64,000 nucleotides of DNA from Triangularia verruculosa (taxonomy: Eukaryota; Ascomycota; Sordariomycetes; Sordariales; Podosporaceae). Of this stretch, positions 21,011 through 31,765 are shown piece after piece. Location: contig MU863911.1 in the NCBI GenBank assembly GCA_033296885.1, positions 208,809 to 272,808 of the forward strand. The letters are read 5' to 3'. The position numbers and the translations under genes were made by a program. The notes below the pieces were generated by a model that saw only the letters and a program-made list of their open reading frames with translations, searched no databases and was not told the origin of the DNA. The first letter of the stretch is position 1. Each line of letters opens with the position of its first letter.

Positions 21011-23455
21011 TTACAAATCGATCAGGCTCTCTTCTACTACTGGCTGCTTGGGCGCATGCTGGGGAGCAGACGGGAAAGACTCTTGGTTGTAGCCCGAGTA
21101 TGTTTGACTCGGCTGAGGCTGCCAAACCGGTGGAAGTGTAGTATGTTGAGCAGCCGGATGTTGCCAGTATGGTTGCTGTGGTTGAGGTGGCGGGGCTTGC
21201 TGTTGTTGCTGTTGTTGTTGCTGTGGCTGTGATGGCTGCGCCGGAACCGAAGCTGGAGTCTGCGGGAGTGAGGGCTGGTATGCCGCATGCATTGGCTGGG
21301 CCAAGTTAGGATACGGCGATGCTGTTGGATCAGGGGCAGATGGAGCAGACTGCTGCCCCTGTTGTTGCTGTTGTTGGTTGAAATAAAAGGAAGCATGTGG
21401 ATCGGCGGTAGGTGTGGTGCCAACCGAGTCTCCAGCCGTGGGTGCGGCTAACTGAGCCTGAGGAGGCTGCTGTTGGGAAACCTCGGTGGGATAGCTGGGC
21501 TGCTGAGCGTACTGAGTTGGGGGTGCAGAAGGTGCTGCTGACCAACTGCCAGTCCTCTGCGGGACCTGCTGTGAGGCATATTGACTGCTAGGGGGTACGG
21601 CTGCCGATTCTCGCCTGTCGTAAGGGGGAGCATACTGAGCCTGTGGTTGGGGTGTTGGCTGCGGGTACGAAGGTTGCCCAGCTGCTCGCCCATATTCCTG
21701 TGGCTGTTGTTCACCGGTATAGAAATTCTCGACAGGACCGACCGGGGCGGTAACGCTCCCCGGCAGCGATGGATACGGCCCTGCAGGCTGCCGTGGTGGT
21801 GGAAGATTGTATCCGCCGATGCTGTGTTGGCTGTAGGCTTTGGACAAGCGCTCCTCAAGCATACGATCGTAGTACCGCACTACCGTAGAAAGCTTGGCAT
21901 GTAAGTCAAGCAAGGTATCTGTTGGGGGTTAGTACGCGACTTCTGGCATGGGTCTTGGAATATTCTGCATACCATGTTTGCTCATGGTCTCGCCGTATGT
22001 TCGGGCGAGCTTTGGCCGGAGAGTCCCAATGCTGTCATACAACTCCTGAATTTGCGGCTCTCGGAGAATGGTCCCTGGCGGTTGTGTTTGAAGACGATCA
22101 ACCAAAGTGGCGAAGAGATTGATATTTTCTGCCTCGACAGGCGTAAGCTCATAATCATTCTTGGGGAGCGCAATCGGTGCCGCCGACGAAGATGCGGTGG
22201 CACTCGTTGTTTGCTCTTTCAAGACTGCCGCGTGCCTCTTCTTCTGCTCCTCCATATCCGCCAACGAGGCGGCGATGGCTGCCTTGAGATCTTCGTCATC
22301 GTCTTCGAAAGCCTTGACCGCCGACGCTTCACCATTGGCCTTTGGCTTTGCCAATTGCGCCCCATTGGTCGCGGGAGGGACATAGACCCGGGAATGGTTC
22401 TGAACCTCTTCCAAGCTCATGGCGAGCGCCTTCTTAAGGTCCTCATCGAATCCGTCATCGACCCGAGGATTGCGCGGTTGCATGGTTGAGCTCTTGTTTT
22501 TGTGAGGAAAAGACGAGTACAGTGAGGAGCGGTCATTAACAGAGCCGCTTCCCTTAGAGGAAGATGATTTGTCGGTGAGTTTCGCATAACAGCCATCGTC
22601 GACACGGACCGCTTGGAGAATGCCGAGATGAGGAAGGGGGAGTGTCTTGCTTGAACACTGTTGGTCGAAGCAGTTTCCGCAGTTTCGGCAATGGTGTTTT
22701 CGGTTGGTAAAGGTAAAGTTGGTTCGGCATCGCATGCAGACATCGGAATCGACCCATTCGGGAGGCTATATCGCATGTCAGTCAGACTGTTGGTAAGGGA
22801 AGGAATTGTGATGCAGGTAGCGAACATACCGCACTGCTGTCAATCATGCTGCTGGCGACGGTGACGCGGGGAGGAAACTGGAAGCCTTCCCTCTGAAGGT
22901 TTCGATAAACCTCTCCGATATATGACAAATCGTAGCGCCCTTCGGTGGCCGTGGCCCACGACTGAATGAGCTCGAGGATCTTTGCGCGCACGTCCGCATT
23001 GACAGCAGCTGGCCCTATCGCCTTGAGCAACGAAACCATGCTTTCCATAAACTCTCTCGAGGCGATTTCTGTGAGGAAATGGGCGCCGCCATTTTTAACA
23101 CACGTATCGGTGAGCTAGACTCCAGGTCAGCTATGCCCTTACAGACGGTTTCTCCAGAAGTCCTTACACTGAGCGCACTGAGCTGCGTATTTGGGTTCTT
23201 GTTGCTGATGCGCTTCTTGAGCGAGCGCATCGCCTCCTTGGGCTGCACCGTCTTGGATCGAATAACGTCCGAAATTTCGAGGTTCAGGGCGATGTCCTCA
23301 CTGCGACCACGCCGTCGTTAGCACATGACTTTGTCGCACAATCAACAGCGGGGAGAGCGGGGAGTATGACGCAACACGTACAGGCTACTGCTCGTCGCCT
23401 TCTCTATCTGCTCGTCCAGGGCAGTGTTTGCCCCGGAAGACCACCACCCCATCAT
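21011..23455 (-). CDS. vps27: Vps27, ESCRT-0 subunit
   Basis: Recognises ubiquitinated cargo and PI(3)P on endosomes and recruits ESCRT-I. Five exons on the minus strand (23455-23382, 23300-23168, 23114-22830, 22765-21973, 21918-21011) give 730 residues; all joins keep frame. Residues about 10-150 are the VHS domain (LDEQIEKATSSSL start, then LTDTCVKNGG). FYVE follows at about 168-225, with the WVDSD start and the PI(3)P-binding RKHHCR box; its cysteine pairs are complete. Two ubiquitin-interacting motifs are visible (DEDLKKALAMSLEE and DEDLKAAIAASLAD). The tail is Gln/Pro-rich with two PSAP motifs (about residues 555 and 620), which bind the Vps23/TSG101 UEV domain, and ends with the clathrin box LIDL. 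Start: two adjacent ATGs (23455 and 23452). It is head to head with a deubiquitinase gene. Confidence 0.95.
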
Positions 23456-24451
23456 CTTGAAAGCTGATTTACGGGATCGAGGGGATACAGTTGGCACGGC
23501 GGCCCGTAGACCTCGGATTCTCTGCGGGGGGGGCTGGGGCTGGGAGATATTGGTAGCGTATCTGTTTTGATTAAAACGATAGACGTGGTGACCGGTTGAC
23601 AAAGTCAGGGAATGACAGATAAAGTCTTTGCGCCCAGTCAGCTTGCGCATAAATACCAGACAGGAGCTGTAGACGGCTGCTCGTGATGGATGGGAGATGG
23701 ACTATGCATGGGGAGTGCTGGATGTCTCTGCCTGCCCGTTGGTTACGTACGGGGCCGCTCTGAAGCTCGCCTTGCCAAGCGAAACAGTGGACCTGACTGC
23801 ACTGTCAGCCAGGTCGTGGCTTGTGACAGGTGCCCCGCCATCCCCAGCTGTGGCTTGTGTTGGAAGCAGGCTGTCCTTTGAAGGAGTGCATATTGCCATG
23901 CTCGATTCCATTGGCCACGCGTATCTTATTCCATGACGAATTTTATTGTGTTCTCCGAAGCACGTAAGTATACCGCGTCTGTCTTTCTCCTCGAGAGTGG
24001 CCCAGCTCTTGTCTCGTTGTTAGTGTGGGGCAGCATGTTCACCAAGAGCAAGGCGCCAAGGAGCTGTAGGTACCTCGACGACCGGGGAGCCGGGGTCTGA
24101 ACGACAGTGGGCTTCCTTCCACCACCTCCACGACCGCATTCGTCACAACGTCCACGACGCACCACTACCGGCGGGACACCCCACCGCGCGAACAATGGAT
24201 GCATGGACAACTCTTTGATCACCACACAAAGAATGCGCTGCTTTCCGCCCCAGCTCACAGCTCCCTTTTCGCCCTCGACCTGAGTTGCCGCTCTTTCTTA
24301 ACGACCTCATGACCTCGACGACTGCTTACGACAACTCGACCTCCGACCCACTATCAGCTTCTTCGCGACTAGAGCCGTGCACACTCTCCAACCTCTCGAG
24401 TGTTTCAAAACCAGTCCCCAGAGCGTCCTCTATCCGTGGAGGATTCCCCGT
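23456..24451. other. Shared divergent upstream region of vps27 and the ubiquitin protease
   Basis: The region lies between two start codons pointing away from each other, so both promoters must be here. Frames of up to 110 codons are present but look random. Confidence 0.6.
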
Positions 24452-27400
24452 ATGGCGGGGTCTGCAACCATGACGGATCATGCAGGGTCCTCACGCGCGG
24501 GGCTCACAAATGGGCTCCCAAATGGAGGAGGGAAGGGAACAGGGCGGCCACTTCCGCATATCGAAGACATCACCTCGGTCGACGTCGATCTTGACGTTCA
24601 TGCGCCGATCGAGCGCGTTGTGCAAATGGCCGAAAACTACCTTCGACAGGCCGAATCATCAAAGACGTTTGGCCGTCCCGATCTAGCACTGAAGGATTAT
24701 ATACGGGCCAATATCATTGCGTTGGACCTCATAAAAAAGAATAAGGGCTGGGTCTCGATGCAAAGAGACTCTCGGACGTTGTACGAGCGGTACACTCGCC
24801 TTTTAAGACAGCTAGATGCTACGCATGGCGAGTTTGGAATAATCAAGGCGGAGATCAAGGCGGACAACGTCAGAACCGGTGTCCACCCAACAACCCAGAA
24901 ACAGAGCATGAATGGGGGACATATCACCAATGGAAATGGACTTGAAAGGTTAAACGGCGCAACGGACGGCAGGCCTTCTTCCCTATCGCCTCCGAGGACG
25001 AAGCCGGCCGTTGGCCCCAAACCACAGGGTCTCCATGGAAATGCGATCTCCAAGCCCTCGGCGAAAGCACTGGACCTAGCCCAGCGATTTGCAAATCTGA
25101 GAACTAGCACACCACAGGCCGCCCAGGACCCTCGTGTCCGAACCCAACCGCTTGTGTCACCAACAAAGATGACAACACCCAACAGTCCTCCCTCGCCCTT
25201 CTCGCCAACGTCTGTGGGAGGTACTTTTGGTGAATTACCTCGGGTACCGGCTGCTATTTATAACCCACCGAGGGGGACTGTCTCCAAAGAGGCGGCCGCA
25301 TTGCCGTCCAGCACTCCCCGTGCTATGTTTTCCAGGACAGGTTCGGTGTCGTCTATCAACATTACGAAAGCACTCAGGCCCTCGATGACTGGAGAGATAT
25401 TTTCAACCGCTCAAAACTTCAATCAACCCACTTCTAATAAGAGAACAAAACTCTCCTTGCCTGCCTTCCACGACGAAACAATCACCGTCAAAGAGTTGAT
25501 CCAATACCAGCAGGCAGGATCCAAGGAGATATCGATTCTTATTGTCGACATCAGAAGCCGAGAAGAATTTGACGAGGGTCACATTATGTCTCAAGCTACG
25601 ATATGCGTGGAGCCCGAGATACTGTCGAGACCGCACATTTCGGCCAACGACATTGCCGATAGTATGGTACTTGCGCCTACGAGCGAGCAGTTGCTATTTG
25701 AAAGAAGGGCCGAGTTTGATTTGGTGGTATTCTATGATCAGGGTTCAGTCACAGTCCCCGCAACGCCTTCAAACAGCGTCGAGCAAGCTGTCTTCAGCTT
25801 TTTTGAAGCCCTCAGCTTTTACGATTTTGTCGGCGCAAAAGGCGCTAAATCACGGCCCAAATTGCTTCAGGGAGGGCTGGACGCATGGACAAACACGGTT
25901 GGAAAGGCGAGCTTGCAGACTTCATCAACCGCCGACCCGACTGTAAAGCCACCATCCAGTGCCATGGCCAAGTCTTTTCTGGGCCAGACGCAGAAGTATA
26001 ATGCGCGACCCATCCAGAATCTGGAGGAAGCTAGGCGCTGGGAAAAGACCATATCGGATCCCACATCCATTATACCTATTCGTACAACCGAAGATTTTCT
26101 TCGTCGCTACCCGCCAGTTTCAGCACAAAAGGAGTCCATGATCTCCGGGGCTGGTTCTTCACCGTCCGGCCAAACCTCGGAAAGTCCCCTTTACGACCGG
26201 ATATCCCGCGAACAGGATTTCTACAGCTCTCTTCCCTCACCGCCAGCTCGTCCCGCCCCTGCAGTTCCTCGCCGCAGCCATAGTGGGCTAGCAGAGTCAG
26301 ATGAACCAGTCCTGGCGAAGGCAATCGGCATCGTCCCCGGTGGTTCCAAGCAGGGAAAAAGGAGAAACAACCGCACAGGTTTGGTCAACGAAGGAAATCA
26401 TTGCTTCGCCAACAGTTCACTTCAGTCACTGTTTGCTACGCCTGGTCTATCCAAGGAGATTTATGAGGGGTCGTGGAGACATAACTACAAAGCTCCACAG
26501 AAACTGGACGAACGGTTCCCCAACCCACAGCTCCTGATGAAATGCTTGGAGAATCTGTTCCAGTGGCTTAACACTGGATCTTTCAAATTCATCCAGGCCA
26601 AGACTTTTCTGGTATGTGAGCACTCTTCAATATTGTTCAGCGCGGCAATCACTAACAAACCTCACAGCAATATATCCGCTATATTCACTCCAAAGAGATA
26701 AATTCCTCCGCCGATGCGGACCTATTTGGTGGCAGTCAGCAGCATGACGCACAAGAGTTCTACAACTTCATTCTTGCAACCATGGCCGATGAAACCAACA
26801 CCCGTCGAAATCGGGTGGCAGAGGTTCCGAACAGTTACCCAAGCAGCGAGGGCACCCCAGTCCAAAATGCTGTGAAATTCTGGGGAAAATATCAGGAAAC
26901 ACATGATTCCCTAGTGTCGAAGTACTTCCGTGGTGTGGACATGTATATAGATACATGCTCTCACTGCCATTACACCTTCCACAGGTTCGAAGTCAACGAT
27001 TTTCGAGTATTACATTTTCCCAACAACCTCAAGTCAAAAGCCGCCATCACCCTCAATGCGCTGCTCGATGAAGGGGCTAAGCTCGAAAAGTTGGATGGCA
27101 CAACATGTGAAAAATGCAAGTCGAAAGATACCCGCGGTCGAATTCTCAAGTTCGCCCGGATGCCCGACCGCCTCGTCTTCTCCTTCCAACGTACCTCCCA
27201 TACCGGCGAAAAGATTTTGAACAAGGTCCGGTTCCCAATGCAGGGCCTCGACATGCGACCTTACTTTGCCGGTCCGGCCGAGGAGCATGTCGACCCGGAA
27301 GATCACCACTACGAAGGGGACATGGTGTACGACTGCTACGCCGTGACGATGCACATTGGAGTGTCGATCTATGCCGGGCATTACATTGAGTACGTCAGGG

Positions 27401-27579
27401 ACGACATCAGCAGAGACCCGGAAAGCTGGTGGAAGTGTGATGATACGAACGTCACGCCGATCAAGGTCGGGCCTAAGCATCCCGCGGCTACGGAGCAGTT
27501 GTATGGTAATCCGAGCAAGGATGAGACTGCGTATCTGGTGTACTACGAAAGGCGTGCGGCGAGGAACACAGAATCTTGA
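24452..27579 (+). CDS. Ubiquitin-specific protease with USP8-dimer-like and rhodanese domains (Doa4-like)
   Basis: Removes ubiquitin from proteins; in the Doa4/USP8 group this happens to cargo sorted by ESCRT complexes. Exons 24452-26611 and 26668-27579 give 1023 residues. The 56-bp intron falls just after the catalytic Cys box. Residues about 40-110 resemble the USP8 dimerisation/MIT-like helical region (IERVVQMAENYLRQAE). Residues about 335-490 form a rhodanese-like domain (ILIVDIRSREEFDEGHI) in which I see no catalytic Cys. The UCH domain starts near 640: GLVNEGNHCFANSSLQ holds Cys651; the His box YAGHYIEYV gives His958; WWKCDD gives the acidic residue; CSHC and CEKC form the zinc ribbon. 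All catalytic residues are present. An alternative ATG at 24470 has a better context and would drop six residues. It is divergent from vps27. Confidence 0.9.
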
Positions 27580-28192
27580 AGGAGGGAGGGTGAAGTCTGG
27601 ACAAGTAGTTTCGCCAAAAACAGGTAAAGTATTCGGGGTTCTAGAGCGGCGCAGTGATAGATGGGCATATATCGGGGGGGCGGAGGGTTCTTTCTTGGAA
27701 ATGCATCACGGGGCGGTATGGTGATGGGAGAAGCATGTTGGTTTCTCGGCGGGTGGCTGTTTGTCGTCAGCAAAGGCGTGGTGGGTGGATTCATTCAGCT
27801 ATTAGTGATACCAATCGAAGACGTGTGCTTCTTTTCAATATGTCCAGAAGATTGTCTTCGACCCCCTCTCCTTCTACGTAATGATCTACGAACCGCGGGA
27901 CAGAAAGTAGAGCATTTTTGAATACTATTTTCTGACTACCTATACCAAGCCACATACCCGATTCTTGCTTGGTAGCCTTTTTGCTGCTCGGAAACAGTTC
28001 AGGTACCGTGTCAGCAAGGAGCTTCATAAGACAATGCTCACAATAAATGGAGATTAACCTTGACTTTATTCCTCAACCCTAGCTAACATGACACAAAACA
28101 CAACACCCCCAAACTCCATTCCAATGTCCACACACCCACGCACAATGGCTTGTAACCAACAGGAAAAGAAAAGTACCCCAGTTCATCACTCA
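27580..28192. other. Convergent 3' intergenic region
   Basis: The ubiquitin protease and acyl-CoA synthetase genes converge here. Only 3' ends are expected and no gene is visible. Confidence 0.6.
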
Positions 28193-30408
28193 TTAGTTAC
28201 CCACAACCTCCTCGATCTGCTTCTTATACCTCTCCCTCACCGCCCGCCGATTGACTTTTTGCGTCGCCGTAACCAAGCCCTATATTTTTTTTCATCATTA
28301 ACCATACCGTCCACTGGAAGAAGAACAGGGGAAGAAGAACTCACATTATTCGGCGTCCACTCTTCATCAACCACCACCACCCCCGCCACCGTCTCCATCG
28401 AGCTCAAACCATTCTTCCTCGCCACCCCCTGCAAGCTCTTCAGCACCGCATCCCTCACCTTCTTATCCCTATGCATATCACTCTCGCTCACCCCCAGCTC
28501 CTTCGCCTTCTCCGCCAGCGCCTTATCGTTCGCCAGCACCACCGCGATCGGCCTCGGGCTCCCGCTATCACCGTGAACCATGACATTCTGCACGTACACG
28601 GCGCCCCTATACACCGCCTCGAGCTTCTCCAGGGCGATGTACTCGCCCCCCTGGAGCTTGACAAGGTTCTTCAGCCGGTCGATGACCCTCACGTGTCCGT
28701 CTGGGTCGAATTGTCCGATATCTCCTGTCCTGAACCATCCATCTTCTGTCACTGCCTTGGCGGTTTCCTCTGGGTTTTCAAAGTATTCCTTCAGGACTGG
28801 TTTGCCGCGAAGTAATATCTCGCCTTGAGGAGGTTTGGTAGGATGGTCGACGGTGTAATCGAGGTCGGGTAAACTGACAAGCTTCATCTCGACCGCGGCA
28901 GGGATCGGTCCGATAGCATCGGTTGACCACTGCAAAGGACAGCCTAGCGCTCCGTTGCCGCAGGTTTCCGTCAGGCCGTAGCCGTTCATCATTGGGGCGA
29001 CAACTAAACTCATGAACTTTTGGGTGCCGGTGGCGATACCACTTGCACCGTTGACGATGAAGCGCAGCCTTCCGCCAGTCATGACGCGAACTTTGTCGAA
29101 GACGAGTTTGTCTAGCACGGCTTGTCCGGGAAGTCCGGTTTGCACCATCATATCCTTGAGGGCATATGCACCCCAGAAAAGATTCTTCATGATCATGCCG
29201 CCGCTGTTGACCTTTCCTTCTACACCCTTGCGGACGGTTTCCCAGATCTGCGGGACACCGACCATGACGGTGGGTCGGAAGGCCCTCATGTCTCCGTAGC
29301 AGTTTTTCATGCTTTGGTCGGAGAGCGTTCTTGGGCTGCCATATCCCAACGTAGCTCCAACAAAAATCGCGAGGTTTTCGAGAACCAACTCAAAGATGTG
29401 CGCCAGGGGTAGGTAAGCAAGAACGTATTCCTTCTGACTGACGCTCTCCTCCATCACAGAGAACAAGCCCGCTACCGCAGCCACAAAACCACCATGGGAG
29501 ACAGGCACACCCTTTGGTGGACCGGTAGAGCCGGAGGTGTACATGATGCAGTAAACATCCTCTGGATCCTTTGGTGGGTTCGCCTCGATGGGGTTGTCTA
29601 CGCCAAGCTGTCTCAGCTCCTCGAAACTCAGCACTTTGAGATTGGGATGTTGTGATTTGAAATCGTCGATATCACTCTGCGGGACAGGCTGGTGGGACTC
29701 GTTGTTATACACGAGGAACTTGATCTGATCGCCGGCGGCTTCAAGTGGCTTCTTGGCTGTCTTGAGGAGGTGGGGGTCAATGAAGATGGCGGAGGCTTTG
29801 GATTGGAGAAGGGAGTGCTCGACACCGGAGGGGCCGAGGGTGTCGTATGCAGTCACGATGGTAAGGGATTGGGAGGAGCAGGCGTGGGAGATGGTTAGCC
29901 ACTGGCTGCTGTTCTGCCGTTAGTATCAACATATCGAGGGGAGAGGGGAGTACAGAACACACCTGGTAGCAGCAAAAATATGCACTCTCTCCTTCTCCTT
30001 CAACCCTAGCTTCACTAGCCCCGCTCCGACCTCGTATACCTGCTGGAGATACTCTCCATATGTTAGGTAGCCATAGTCACTCAACTCGAAGAAGGTCCAC
30101 TCCTTGTCAACCAATTCCTCCTTCCCGTCGATGACCTTTGGAACTTTCTTGTTCTCTTTGTGAATCTTGATAAGTTTGCGACTGCCGATAGCGGGTTCAT
30201 TGGGGTAGAGCGATGCTGAGCGCTTCAGGATGTCGAACGTGGTGTTGACATCCGGGGCGGGGCGCTCGAGCAGACCATCGCGGGCCTTGGGGTGGCGGCG
30301 GGGTATAGTCTCGTTTGCTATCTCAGGGTGGTTGGGGACCGGGATTGTGTAAGGAGGTTGTTGGACTTTCCGCAAGGGAATGGCGGAGGTATTGTATGAG
30401 GTAGGCAT
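28193..30408 (-). CDS. FAA1: Long-chain fatty acid-CoA ligase (Faa1/Faa4 type)
   Basis: Activates long-chain fatty acids with ATP and CoA for lipid synthesis, import and beta-oxidation. Three exons on the minus strand (30408-29963, 29908-28345, 28279-28193) give 698 residues, close to the 700 of yeast Faa1. Introns are 54 and 65 bp. The second removes a segment near the C-terminus, and the last exon encodes GLVTATQKVNRRAVRERYKK and ends VVGN. The AMP-binding motif YTSGSTGPPKG sits near residue 270, GYGLTETCG further on, and the fatty-acid signature DGWFRTGDIGQFDPDGH with LKNLVKLQGGEYIALE toward the C-terminus. The N-terminus aligns with yeast Faa1/Faa4 in order and spacing (acidic KEWTFFELSDYGYLTYGEY, then VTAYDTLG), which separates it from the peroxisomal Faa2 branch. 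Confidence 0.95.
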
Positions 30409-31765
30409 TGTGGGTAGCTATTACTGCGGCAGAGCAGTACGAGAGTTGTTGTAAGACAGAAAAGGGACGTCTGAAGCGTGGTGTAACTTGGCAAGCTGTC
30501 AACTCGCCAGACAAAGCTTGTCAAGCAAGAGCTAGTCTCTGCAAGTCGGTCGAAAGATACCAACCAAACCGACGGGTCCGGAGAGCCTAAAAGCTCGTTC
30601 CAGTCCGTACCAACGTCAATATCTCCAAGCTTGTGATACTGGTCTCGTTTCTGATGCCTCGGCTTCAACAAAGCTTACGTGCAAGTCAGCCAAGCTGTGG
30701 CTTGCATACACGCGAGGCTGCCGATAATGTGACCACAGAATCGTGGAAGCTAAGCGCTTGTATTGGTCCGTGGGTTACGCTCGTCAAAGGAAAGTATGGG
30801 ATGCCAAGGAGGCGTTTTGACTTTTTGTTGAGAAGGAGCACTATGAGGCTTGGAGATGTGTCAAAGAAAGAGCTCCCGCGTTTAGATACCTCGGTTTAGG
30901 GTCATGGGGGCAGTTTCAAAATCGGGGAGCTGGCCATTTTGAGTGTTGGACGCAAGCGAGGTCGTCTCCATTTTTTATTGCTTATGCCTTGGTCGATGAT
31001 TTCCACAGGGTTATACAGGATGACCTCAACGATTTCTGAGCCAACGCCCTCTAAGTGGGCAAATGACGGCAGATGATAGGCCAAACAGGGGAGCGGTTAA
31101 CCCCACTGTCTCGGAACTTGCCTTTGCCAAGGTGCGCTAGAACCCCACCTGGCCCAAGCTCCCCTTGTCCACAGATGACGTCGGGGCCAACTTCTTGGCA
31201 AGCTCTACTGCGTAAGTGTTGACATGACACACCGAGGCTAGGTCTCGCGCCGACTGAAGGCCATGGCTGGAAATCACAACTGCGAATCTTCTTATGAATC
31301 CCAAATTCCCTACCTCACAACTGATCCCCAGCTTTGCAACGGACTTGATGGCTTCAGCCCTACAACCACACCAATGTGGGTGGGGTGTTGGGATCAAGGG
31401 TTCAACTGTGTCCCCACCGTGAGCTCAGCATCTGGGTGATGATGGTACACTGAGCGGCCAGCTTCAACTATTGAGCGGTATTGAGTCTCGACGGATGATG
31501 TCTCCTCTCAAATCTCTATTTTCTGCTACAGCAGGGTTTTGAGAAGCCACTTGTAAGTTGTGCAAATCGTCCTGAGTGAGCTATAACGCCGGAGTCTAAG
31601 CCATCGCTCATTCACCATTTGCCTACCATTCAATCTACCCCTCAGCCTTTTCCTGTCTTCTTCAAAGTGTCCTTCATACCTCCCTTATACTTCAATCTCA
31701 CTCTTTCTTGTGATACTGGCCCCCTTTTTGTTCTCATATTTCCTTCTTCGTGTCCTCTCTTTTCG
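30409..31765. other. Intergenic region between acyl-CoA synthetase and the broken ankyrin gene
   Basis: Holds the FAA1 promoter on the left and the 3' end of the ankyrin gene on the right. The part at 31640-31770 is a strong pyrimidine tract. No gene is visible. Confidence 0.5.
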
